Counted from the stretch's first letter, positions 1-5,266 are shown. The stretch: DNA of 5,852 nt from JAMIFV01 sp035906055 (GCA_035906055.1 JAMIFV010000038.1:1-5852), one strand, 5' to 3'. Numbers and translations: made by a program. Notes: generated from the letters alone by a model not told the origin.

Positions 1-104
1 TATATCTTGTAACCCGTCTTGCGTGAGATACCGAACTCACGGCACAACGCCGCCATCTTCTCGCCCGAAAGCATCCGGGCCACAAACTTTAAACGTTCAT
101 CCAT
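1..104 (-). CDS. IS481-family transposase, N-terminal fragment (runs off the left edge)
   Basis: Thirty-four codons are visible. The protein opens MDERLKFVARMLSGEKM and continues into a helix-turn-helix with the core CREFGISRKTGYK, which is the usual N-terminus of IS481 transposases. These proteins bind the element ends through this domain and catalyse transposition through a downstream DDE integrase-type domain that is not in the window. The start at 104 is supported by a strong Shine-Dalgarno, GGAGGAG (complement of 114-120), 9 nt upstream. The gene reads away from the toxin cassette. Whether it is intact cannot be seen. Confidence 0.88.
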   Translation of the reverse strand, partial: MDERLKFVARMLSGEKMAALCREFGISRKTGYKI

Positions 105-150
105 AACGTTACACTCCTCCCATGGCATGAAAACCTCCAAATGCCAAAAG

Positions 151-195
151 TGTAACCCATCTCTCCGGTATAAACTGTTACCTATCTCTCAGGTA
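151..195. repeat. Subterminal tandem repeat pair of the IS481-type element
   Basis: Positions 151-170 and 176-195 match at 17 of 20 bases with a 25-bp period (TGTAACCCATCTCTC and TGTTACCTATCTCTC). They sit just inside the element end and upstream of the transposase start. They are probably binding sites for the transposase. Confidence 0.6.
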
Positions 196-215
196 GGACA
201 GAAGACCTTTGCATT

Positions 216-228
216 TGTGTTTGCAGTT
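216..228 (+). repeat. 13-bp direct repeat TGTGTTTGCAGTT, left side of cassette 1
   Basis: The same 13 bases recur at 1920-1932, just after the immunity gene of cassette 1, and again on both sides of cassette 2 (2154-2166 and 3611-3623). Each toxin-immunity pair is therefore bracketed by identical short direct repeats. This may be a recombination site or the residue of one. Confidence 0.6.
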
Positions 229-248
229 ACAGAACCACAGTGCCTGTA

Positions 249-277
249 TTGACATATAGGGAATATTCCCTTAATGT
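249..277 (+). promoter_or_regulatory. Predicted promoter of cassette 1 with a palindromic operator in the spacer
   Basis: A perfect -35 hexamer TTGACA lies at 249-254. With a 17-bp spacer the -10 would be TAATGT at 272-277 (3 of 6 to consensus). TATATT at 277-282 is a better hexamer but is 22 bp from the -35. A perfect 14-bp palindrome, AGGGAATATTCCCT, fills 258-271 between the two hexamers, where a bound repressor would block RNA polymerase. The region is conserved in copy 2 except for base 255. The transcription start is not determined. Confidence 0.55.
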
Positions 278-280
278 ATA

Positions 281-307
281 TTGTCCTTACCATCCACTCA
301 AGGACAA
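281..307 (+). promoter_or_regulatory. Dyad covering the toxin ribosome-binding site (copy 1)
   Basis: TTGTCCTT (281-288) is the perfect reverse complement of AAGGACAA (300-307), separated by 11 bases. The right arm contains the Shine-Dalgarno AAGGA (300-304), 6 nt before the ATG at 311. If both arms are transcribed, the hairpin would sequester the ribosome site and limit toxin translation. If transcription starts inside the dyad, it may be a DNA operator instead. Confidence 0.55.
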
Positions 308-310
308 CAT

Positions 311-1312
311 ATGCAACAGCATTTCCCCATCTTCACCGCTACGCCGCACGGCATTCTTGTGGACGGCTTGCCACTTGCAAAATCCTTCTCCAAAGATGTT
401 TCTCCGCAGGCACGGTGCTATGTGACGCTTGCTGAAGAATTGCTCAAGCAGGTCAAGCCGGAAGATTGGGATAATCGCATGCCGCACGATGCGCATAATA
501 TTCCCACACTTGCCAAGGCACAGATGCTGCTGGCGCTTGCTTCACCACAACCGATGGAAACTTTCCATAAATATCGCGAAAATCAGGCGCGCGTGCCTGC
601 AGGCAGTCCAGAAGGCGGGCAATGGATAGATAAAGGGGGAAGTGCGAATGAAGCAAATGCAGCGGATGGCGAAAGAGCAGGCAATGTGCAGCAATCACTT
701 GATACCATCAGACAAGAGGTGCAAACCAAAGCGAATGGCTCCATCAAACCGGTAAGCACTATTCCGGATGCCAAGGGACAATTTATCAATCAAGTGAACA
801 TATTTATTGGCGGGGTAGGAGATAATTCCCGCCATCATAACGTAGAATATTCTGACAGCGTAAAACGGGATAGTTACGGTAGTAACTATTATTTTGTTCA
901 TGATGCAGAGAATGAAATTAATGACTTCATAGAATCACTCCCGTCGAATACAGCCGTTAATGTAATAGGGCATAGCAAAGGCGGATCAACGGCTGCTAGC
1001 ATTGCTACAAACCCGGATAATAGAGGAAGAATAAATACACTCGTTACGATTGATCCAGCATTAAGCCACCCCAGCTATGACGCCATTCGCGCTAGCGTAA
1101 AACAATGGGTAAACGTAAATGCTACGGGTGGACAGGGGTCTTGGGGCAATATAATCGCTGGAATCGGTAATTCTTGGAATAACGGTCCAAAAGGATATGC
1201 TGACATTTTTATTTCTGCAAACTATCCCCACACGCATTTTTACAATATGATGAACGCGCGTCAAGAGAATGGCCCAACCCCACAGGAAATCATCAATGGA
1301 AAATCAAAATAA
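311..1312 (+). CDS. Predicted polymorphic toxin with C-terminal alpha/beta-hydrolase (lipase/esterase) domain, cassette 1
   Basis: 333 residues from the ATG at 311, chosen because AAGGA lies 6 nt upstream; an in-frame TTG at 281 lacks such a site. Residues 1-89 are the head shared exactly with the second toxin. Residues 92-105 hold the motif RVPAGSPEGGQW, and a polar linker runs to about 157. The hydrolase domain follows: a strand with a GG turn (IFIGGVGDN, from 164) as possible oxyanion loop, nucleophile elbow GHSKG with Ser222, TIDPA with Asp248, and His307. All three triad candidates are conserved in toxin 2. There is no signal peptide. The adjacent lipoprotein gene suggests a lipid-degrading effector acting in the periplasm of target cells, as Tle effectors do. 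The fold is well supported; substrate and secretion route are inferred. Confidence 0.72.
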   Translation: MQQHFPIFTATPHGILVDGLPLAKSFSKDVSPQARCYVTLAEELLKQVKPEDWDNRMPHDAHNIPTLAKAQMLLALASPQPMETFHKYRENQARVPAGSPEGGQWIDKGGSANEANAADGERAGNVQQSLDTIRQEVQTKANGSIKPVSTIPDAKGQFINQVNIFIGGVGDNSRHHNVEYSDSVKRDSYGSNYYFVHDAENEINDFIESLPSNTAVNVIGHSKGGSTAASIATNPDNRGRINTLVTIDPALSHPSYDAIRASVKQWVNVNATGGQGSWGNIIAGIGNSWNNGPKGYADIFISANYPHTHFYNMMNARQENGPTPQEIINGKSK

Positions 1313-1904
1313 ACCAATGAGCCGAAGCGCAAATTTTTTCTGCTACTTTATTGCTGTTATATGTGCGTCAGCATGTACGCCTATCAAAAAACCAGATAAT
1401 TATTATGCACTTAACATATCTTGCGTTGACCAGTCATCCCCCAGTGAATGGGAAGATGCATATATGAAAATGGCGGAAAAATATGAAGGATCAGCTGTCC
1501 AGCCGTCTGGCAAGGAATTAGACATTATTTTTAAAGATATGTCAGATACGTTTGAAACATTAGCCCTTAAAGGTAATGCATCTGGTATTGGTACATATGG
1601 TCTTATACAACGTGAAAAACTTATTATAGATTACACTGGTGCAGACAAAAAAGCAGGGCGCTCTCTCGATATGCCTAACTACATGAAGGAAAACATGGTG
1701 AGAGCACTTAGCTATATATATGTATCCGCTAATATGCAAAATCCAGACAACGAATTCGTACGCGATGCGATTGCTATGATTCAGAGGCGTAAATCCGAGC
1801 CTGAAATTTTTTCAAAATTTGCACAATATCCCATAACTCCAGTGGAATGGATTAAAGAAGCTAAGGCCAATGCAGAAAGTTGGAAGGCCCATTGCGGTAA
1901 ATGA
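1296..1904 (+). CDS. Predicted immunity lipoprotein of cassette 1
   Basis: 202 residues from the ATG at 1296, which has AGGA (1284-1287) 8 nt upstream and overlaps the toxin gene by 17 nt, so translation is probably coupled. An ATG at 1317 is possible but poorly placed. The N-terminus is a lipoprotein signal: a basic n-region, a hydrophobic stretch and the lipobox-like ASAC with Cys27 (Ala rather than Leu at -3). The mature protein is mainly polar and probably helical. A segment LALKGNASGIGTYG resembles a Sel1-type helix pair, weakly. Its only other cysteines are Cys43 and Cys200, both matched in the second lipoprotein, suggesting a disulfide. Position and lipidation fit a membrane-anchored periplasmic inhibitor of the upstream lipase, like Tli proteins. 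The inhibitor role is inferred. Confidence 0.7.
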   Translation: MENQNKPMSRSANFFCYFIAVICASACTPIKKPDNYYALNISCVDQSSPSEWEDAYMKMAEKYEGSAVQPSGKELDIIFKDMSDTFETLALKGNASGIGTYGLIQREKLIIDYTGADKKAGRSLDMPNYMKENMVRALSYIYVSANMQNPDNEFVRDAIAMIQRRKSEPEIFSKFAQYPITPVEWIKEAKANAESWKAHCGK

Positions 1905-1933
1905 GACTGTGTTTATCACTGTGTTTGCAGTTT
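1860..1933 (+). repeat. 3' border repeat, copy 1 (immunity tail plus downstream)
   Basis: 74 bp matching 3551-3624 with one substitution (T1916/C3607). It encodes the end of the immunity protein (tail EAKANAESWKAHCGK) and runs 29 bp past the stop codon. Upstream of it the two immunity genes are strongly diverged. Inside it CTGTGTTT occurs twice, at 1907-1914 and 1919-1926, 12 bp apart. Confidence 0.95.
1920..1932 (+). repeat. 13-bp direct repeat TGTGTTTGCAGTT, right side of cassette 1
   Basis: Identical to 216-228 at the left side of the same cassette. It lies 15 bp after the immunity stop codon, within the 3' border repeat. Confidence 0.6.
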
Positions 1934-2087
1934 CCTGCTGACAGCGTTTTTCACTGCATCACATTTTCTTTCGCGCCACTACAGTTTCAATCCTTTCCAA
2001 GAACGGCTTTCCACAACTTGTGAAACTATTCCGTCTATTGTTAAGCCGTGCCATCGAGTAAAATGCTGAAACAAAACAATTTCTTCT
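1934..2087. other. Non-coding spacer between cassettes
   Basis: With the neighbouring repeats and tRNA fragment, this belongs to a 344-bp gap without a gene between the first immunity stop and the second toxin start. No convincing reading frame, transposon end or terminator is visible. A short dyad CACAACTTGTG is present around 2012-2022. The sequence does not match the DNA after cassette 2, so it is not part of the duplicated unit. Confidence 0.5.
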
Positions 2088-2132
2088 CTGATGAGCGTGA
2101 GGTCGGACGTTCAACTCGTCCCGGGCCCACCA
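2088..2132 (+). pseudogene. tRNA-Ile(GAT) 3'-half fragment, probable attachment-site remnant
   Basis: The sequence fits a tRNA from the anticodon loop to the 3' end. Anticodon loop CTGATGA (2088-2094) has GAT in the anticodon position, followed by the 3' anticodon strand GCGTG (2095-2099), variable loop AGGTC, and a T arm with perfect stem GGACG/CGTCC (2105-2109, 2117-2121) around TTCAACT. It ends with acceptor strand CGGGCCC, discriminator A and an encoded CCA (2130-2132). The 5' partner CACGC is absent (CTTCT at 2083-2087), and no D arm or 5' acceptor strand is present, so it is not a functional tRNA. Three-prime tRNA halves broken at the anticodon loop are typical of integration by tyrosine recombinases. 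Confidence 0.85.
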
Positions 2133-2153
2133 TTTCCAGAAGACCTTTGCATT

Positions 2154-2166
2154 TGTGTTTGCAGTT
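2154..2166 (+). repeat. 13-bp direct repeat TGTGTTTGCAGTT, left side of cassette 2
   Basis: Identical to 216-228 and, on the other side of the cassette, to 3611-3623. Confidence 0.6.
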
Positions 2167-2186
2167 ACAGAACCACAGTGCCTGTA

Positions 2187-2215
2187 TTGACACATAGGGA
2201 ATATTCCCTTAATGT
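2187..2215 (+). promoter_or_regulatory. Predicted promoter of cassette 2 with a palindromic operator in the spacer
   Basis: Same arrangement as cassette 1: TTGACA at 2187-2192, palindrome AGGGAATATTCCCT at 2196-2209, weak -10 TAATGT at 2210-2215 or TATATT at 2215-2220. The only change from copy 1 is C2193, directly after the -35. Both cassettes should therefore respond to the same regulator. Confidence 0.55.
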
Positions 2216-2218
2216 ATA

Positions 2219-2245
2219 TTGTCCTTACCATCCACTCAAGGACAA
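2219..2245 (+). promoter_or_regulatory. Dyad covering the toxin ribosome-binding site (copy 2)
   Basis: TTGTCCTT (2219-2226) and AAGGACAA (2238-2245) form the same perfect 8-bp dyad as in copy 1, with the Shine-Dalgarno AAGGA in the right arm and the ATG at 2249. Confidence 0.55.
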
Positions 2246-2248
2246 CAT

Positions 2249-3043
2249 ATGCAACAGCATTTCCCCATCTTCACCGCTACGCCGCACGGCATTCTTGTGG
2301 ACGGCCTGCCACTTGCAAAATCCTTCTCCAAAGATGTTTCTCCGCAGGCACGGTGCTATGTGACGCTTGCGGAAGAATTGCTCAAGCAGGTCAAGCCGGA
2401 AGATTGGGATAATCGCATGCCGCACGATGCGCATAATATTCCCACACTTGCCAAGGCGCAGATGCTGCTGGCGCTTGCTTCACCACAACCGATGGAAACT
2501 TTCCATAAATATCGCGACGATCAGACAGATAATCATATCGTTTTGAACTCAAGCCCGCTTCAGACAGCCACAGGCAGCAATTACTACTTTACGCATGATA
2601 GTAATTCCGGTGGCAGGAATTCTCAGATTCAGGACTTTATAGATAGTCTGCCAGAAGGCACTACTGTCAATATCATAGGCCATAGCTGGGGGGGTGATAC
2701 AGCGGCAAATGTTGCAGTTCAGAATCCGAATCGAGTTGAAACGCTTGTTACAGTTGATCCAGTCAGTCAATTTAATACACCTGATTTCAATGATGTTAAA
2801 ACCAGTGTAAGAAACTGGGTAAATATTTACGCCACAGGTAAATCCGGTCGAATAACTATCGGAGACATATCTGCCTTTATTGGAGGTAGTTGGGGTACTA
2901 AACCTAATCGTTATGCCACTGTTCCGCTTACTTCAGACACCAATCATGAGGATTTCGATTCTATGTTACAAAATACAACTTATAATGGTGGCAACACAGC
3001 TTATAACAGTAAAACACCTTATCAGATACTTAATAGCAAATAA
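2249..3043 (+). CDS. Predicted polymorphic toxin with shortened alpha/beta-hydrolase domain, cassette 2
   Basis: 264 residues from the ATG at 2249, with AAGGA 6 nt upstream. Residues 1-89 are identical to the first toxin. From residue 90 it differs: the RVPAGSPEGGQW motif and the linker are absent, and about 18 residues later it enters the hydrolase at GSNYYF. The nucleophile elbow is GHSWG with Ser146, followed by TVDPV with Asp170 and His233. All align with the triad of the first toxin at similar spacing. The segment equivalent to the first toxin's strand and GG turn (its residues 161-190) is missing, so the hydrolase lacks its first beta strand and a likely oxyanion loop. It may be inactive, weakened or specialised. 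Synonymous differences in conserved stretches such as GSNYYF show that the cores diverged long before the heads. Confidence 0.68.
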   Translation: MQQHFPIFTATPHGILVDGLPLAKSFSKDVSPQARCYVTLAEELLKQVKPEDWDNRMPHDAHNIPTLAKAQMLLALASPQPMETFHKYRDDQTDNHIVLNSSPLQTATGSNYYFTHDSNSGGRNSQIQDFIDSLPEGTTVNIIGHSWGGDTAANVAVQNPNRVETLVTVDPVSQFNTPDFNDVKTSVRNWVNIYATGKSGRITIGDISAFIGGSWGTKPNRYATVPLTSDTNHEDFDSMLQNTTYNGGNTAYNSKTPYQILNSK

Positions 3044-3046
3044 ATC

Positions 3047-3595
3047 ATGAAGAGGCGTATGTCAGTCAGAAAAGCCAGCCTATTGAGCTTGTTTTGCTTG
3101 TTGCAGTTAGCGGCCTGTTCCCCTGCACCATTCCAGCCAGAACAAATTTCCTGCCATGATATGTCTTCTCACAAGCTGGTTGAAAAAGTAGATAAGATAC
3201 ATCGTGAGGGTCGAGATGCGTATGTTCTCGACCATTTTGATGAAATGCTCCCCCTTTACAAAAAACTGGCCGATCAAGGAAATGTTAATGGGATGGCTTA
3301 TTATGGGCGCTTCCAGCTTCTGGCATTGATTCTTCCGCATGCAATGAAGAGTACGGGGGAAGCGTATAATAAGGATAATGTTTTCAATAAGAATGATGAA
3401 GCATTACGCACCAAGACAATCAATGCGTTTTCATATCTTTATGTATTTTCCATGCAAAAGAAAGGGAAGGATGAGAGAGATTTGGAGTTAGTGGCTGGTA
3501 TTGACTCTGGAAAAATGAAGGACATTATTCCTGCAGAGTGGAAAGCAGAGGCTAAGGCCAATGCAGAAAGTTGGAAGGCCCATTGCGGTAAATGA
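3047..3595 (+). CDS. Predicted immunity lipoprotein of cassette 2
   Basis: 182 residues, starting 3 nt after the toxin stop codon, so it is probably translated by coupling; no clear ribosome site precedes 3047. The signal sequence is a strong lipoprotein type: MKRRMSVRK, hydrophobic core, then lipobox LAAC with Cys24. The mature part resembles the first lipoprotein in order and motifs: ISC near the N-terminus, LADQGNVNGMAYYG (Sel1-like), AFSYLYV, and the identical tail EAKANAESWKAHCGK. Besides the lipidated Cys24 only Cys36 and Cys180 remain, the same pair as in the first protein. It probably anchors in a membrane facing the periplasm and neutralises the cognate hydrolase. Cognate specificity is inferred from pairing alone. 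Confidence 0.7.
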   Translation: MKRRMSVRKASLLSLFCLLQLAACSPAPFQPEQISCHDMSSHKLVEKVDKIHREGRDAYVLDHFDEMLPLYKKLADQGNVNGMAYYGRFQLLALILPHAMKSTGEAYNKDNVFNKNDEALRTKTINAFSYLYVFSMQKKGKDERDLELVAGIDSGKMKDIIPAEWKAEAKANAESWKAHCGK

Positions 3596-3624
3596 GACTG
3601 TGTTTACCACTGTGTTTGCAGTTT
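3551..3624 (+). repeat. 3' border repeat, copy 2 (immunity tail plus downstream)
   Basis: Second copy of 1860-1933, offset 1691 bp, one substitution. It ends at 3624, 38 bp before the end of the convergent transporter gene. The DNA after it is unrelated to that after copy 1. Confidence 0.95.
3611..3623 (+). repeat. 13-bp direct repeat TGTGTTTGCAGTT, right side of cassette 2
   Basis: Fourth copy of the 13-mer, at the downstream edge of cassette 2 and in the same orientation as the others. Confidence 0.6.
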
Positions 3625-3662
3625 GTCACGCGCCCCGGCAATCGCACCACACGCATCAGTAT

Positions 3663-4592
3663 CTAAGCAGGGCACACAGGTTGCTTTTCAACTTCTACCG
3701 CAGCCGTGCGGCGCAGGCGGATAACCCCGGAGGAAAGCAGAACGCCGAGCGAAACGGCGGCAACGCCAGAAATTTCCAGCGCGGTGGGGATCTCGCCCAG
3801 CACAGGAATGGCCAGCACGGTGGAGAGCACCGGCACCAGCGGGATGAAGGCGGTCGCGCGCGAAGCGCCAAGCAGGCGGATGCCCGCATTGAACGAGATA
3901 AGCGCGAGCACGGCGGTCAGGGCACCCTGATAAAAGGCCTGGAACAGCGCAGGCTTCCAGTTGGCGAGCGTGATGTGGCTATCCATGAGCATGAGATAAG
4001 GCGGCATGTAAAGCAGCATGGAGAATACGCATACGGCGGCGGCGGCCTGCAACGCGTCAGCTTTCCACGCTTTTACCAGCAGCGTATATCCGCTCCACAT
4101 AATGCCTGCGGTGATGAAGAGCGTATGGCCTATCCATTCCTGATCGGCCGCGCCATAGGCGCTTTTGGCCATCAGCATGCAGCCCATGCCGCTGATGCTC
4201 ACCAGCACGCCCGCAAGGCGCAGCGGCGAGGTGGTTTCCTTCAGCAGCAGAATGCCCAGCGTAGTGGTGGAAACCAGCAATGTGCCATTGAGAATAGTGC
4301 TGGCATGCGAAGCCGGCGCGTATTTCATGCCCAGTATGGAGAGGTTGGTGTAAGGCGCGCCGATGCAGAAAGCGAGCGCCACTGCGCCCCAAATGCCCCA
4401 CGGGCCGATGCGAAGGCCTTTCCTGAAGGCCACCGGCATCAGGATAAGCCCGGCGATGGTGAAGCGAATGGCGGTGATGTCATAGGCCGTAAGCGGGCCG
4501 TTCACGGCCTGACGGCTTACCACCACCCATCCCGACCATACGAGGATGGAAAACAGGATGTAGCCGTAACCTTTCAAGGTCTGTGATTTCAT
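3663..4592 (-). CDS. EamA/DMT-family inner-membrane transporter
   Basis: 309 residues from the ATG at 4592. This start is chosen over an upstream in-frame codon because it forms an ATGA overlap with the stop of the glutathione S-transferase gene. The protein is almost entirely hydrophobic, with about ten membrane segments in two EamA repeats (about residues 8-143 and 154-290). Each repeat ends with the family's conserved acidic position, LLLKET (Glu119) and PVLGEIP (Glu267). Members of the drug/metabolite transporter superfamily export metabolites, amino acids or drugs; the substrate cannot be told from sequence. Length is normal for the family. It is convergent with the second cassette and much richer in G+C than it, consistent with being resident chromosomal sequence. 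Confidence 0.92.
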   Translation of the reverse strand: MKSQTLKGYGYILFSILVWSGWVVVSRQAVNGPLTAYDITAIRFTIAGLILMPVAFRKGLRIGPWGIWGAVALAFCIGAPYTNLSILGMKYAPASHASTILNGTLLVSTTTLGILLLKETTSPLRLAGVLVSISGMGCMLMAKSAYGAADQEWIGHTLFITAGIMWSGYTLLVKAWKADALQAAAAVCVFSMLLYMPPYLMLMDSHITLANWKPALFQAFYQGALTAVLALISFNAGIRLLGASRATAFIPLVPVLSTVLAIPVLGEIPTALEISGVAAVSLGVLLSSGVIRLRRTAAVEVEKQPVCPA

Positions 4593-5221
4593 GCGGTTTC
4601 TTTCTCCGCCGCTTGATACCACTGAGCAAACGCGGGGTGGTTCCAGATAACGTCCATATACTCACGGCTGTCTTTCGCCACGGGGATATCATAGGTCACG
4701 AAACGGCTGACCACGGGGGCATAGAACGCGTCCGCAATGCAAAACGTGCCATAGAGGTAATTGCCCTTGCCGCGCCCTTCACATTTGCGTGCCTCGCGCC
4801 AGAGCTGCTCGATGCGGGTGACGATGTCTTTCACGTCGTCATCCACGGGCTTTGGCGTGCGCGCGGTCATGTCCATAGCATGCTTTTGCCGCAGTGCAGC
4901 AAATCCCGAATGCATCTCCGCGCTAGCTGAACGCGCATGGGCGCGTGCAGCGGCATCGGCAGGCCAGAGACTGGCATTAGGGAAATGCTCGGCAAGTGTC
5001 TCGCAGATCGCCAGCGAATCCCACACGGTATGCTTCCCGAATTTGAGCACGGGAACCTGACCGGAGGGTGAATGTTTGAGGATTCCGGCTTTGCTCTCAG
5101 GGGTGCGCAGTTTGACGTTTATTTCGGTAAACTTTGCGCCGGTCGCCTTCATCACCAGCCATGGCCGCAGGGACCATGAGGAGAAGTTCTTGTTACCGAT
5201 AACGAGAGTATAGTCTGTCAT
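4589..5221 (-). CDS. Glutathione S-transferase family protein
   Basis: 210 residues, full length for the family, cytosolic. The N-terminal thioredoxin-like domain carries SSWSLRPW (Ser14, Ser15 and Ser17 as candidate catalytic hydroxyls), the cis-proline motif GQVPVL (Pro57) and the glutathione-binding acidic-Ser pair DSLAI (Asp68-Ser69). The helical C-terminal domain has the folding motif FCIADAF, matching the usual SxAD helix cap. It resembles the YfcF-like group of bacterial GSTs, which conjugate or reduce substrates with glutathione; its own substrate is unknown. Its stop overlaps the transporter start (ATGA, 4589-4592), so the two are a translationally coupled operon. A short AAGG lies 11 nt before the start. 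Confidence 0.92.
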   Translation of the reverse strand: MTDYTLVIGNKNFSSWSLRPWLVMKATGAKFTEINVKLRTPESKAGILKHSPSGQVPVLKFGKHTVWDSLAICETLAEHFPNASLWPADAAARAHARSASAEMHSGFAALRQKHAMDMTARTPKPVDDDVKDIVTRIEQLWREARKCEGRGKGNYLYGTFCIADAFYAPVVSRFVTYDIPVAKDSREYMDVIWNHPAFAQWYQAAEKETA

Positions 5222-5229
5222 ACCGACAC

Positions 5230-5258
5230 TTGCCTTAGAGTGTGCCTGATTCTATATC
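5230..5258 (+). promoter_or_regulatory. Possible promoter of the GNAT gene in the divergent intergenic region
   Basis: TTGCCT (5230-5235) and TATATC (5253-5258) are 17 bp apart, each 4 of 6 to consensus. Transcription would start near 5265, leaving almost no leader before the ATG at 5267 but about 38 nt before the ATG at 5303. The opposite strand of the same 45-bp gap must also drive the GST operon. Confidence 0.35.
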
Positions 5259-5266
5259 ATAGCTTT

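Larger units (their letters stand above)
1..200 (-). mobile_element. IS481-family insertion sequence, 5' end (partial)
   Basis: The outer end reads TGTCCTACC on the minus strand from position 200, followed by a leader and the start of an IS481-type transposase reading off the window. The end carries two subterminal direct repeats of about 20 bp (151-170 and 176-195, 3 mismatches, 25-bp period), as expected for transposase-binding ends. Position 199-200 is also exactly where the sequence becomes the 381-bp repeat shared with cassette 2, which independently supports the boundary. The other end and the target duplication lie outside the window. Confidence 0.8.
199..579 (+). repeat. 5' border repeat, copy 1 (control region plus toxin head)
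   Basis: 381 bp that recur at 2137-2517 with four substitutions, T255/C2193, T368/C2306, T433/G2371 and A520/G2458, and no indels. It holds the promoter region, the 14-bp palindrome, the ribosome-site dyad and the first 89 codons of the toxin gene. The three coding differences are all synonymous. Similarity stops abruptly after base 579, at the codon for residue 90. Confidence 0.97.
2137..2517 (+). repeat. 5' border repeat, copy 2 (control region plus toxin head)
   Basis: Second copy of the 381-bp repeat at 199-579, offset by 1938 bp. Here it begins 4 bp after the CCA of the tRNA-Ile fragment, whereas copy 1 begins at the end of the IS481-type element. It ends after the codon for Arg89 of the toxin, where the two genes diverge. 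Confidence 0.97.

Noticed and set aside
19..252. Plus-strand open frame across the IS481-type end
   Set aside because: It is antisense to the transposase start and crosses the element boundary; no domain is recognisable.
1934..1960. GCTGACAGC followed by TTTTT after immunity gene 1, a possible terminator
   Set aside because: The stem would be 4 bp with a single-base loop, which cannot form a normal hairpin.
1959..2231. Minus-strand reading frame of 90 codons containing WWARDELNVRPH
   Set aside because: That peptide is the antisense translation of the tRNA-Ile tail, a well-known source of spurious gene calls. The rest overlaps the cassette 2 promoter and has no recognisable domain or ribosome site.
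3561..4586. Plus-strand open frame of 341 codons
   Set aside because: It is antisense to the EamA transporter, begins inside the second immunity gene and has a low-complexity, Arg/Gln/His-rich composition typical of a shadow frame in GC-rich DNA.
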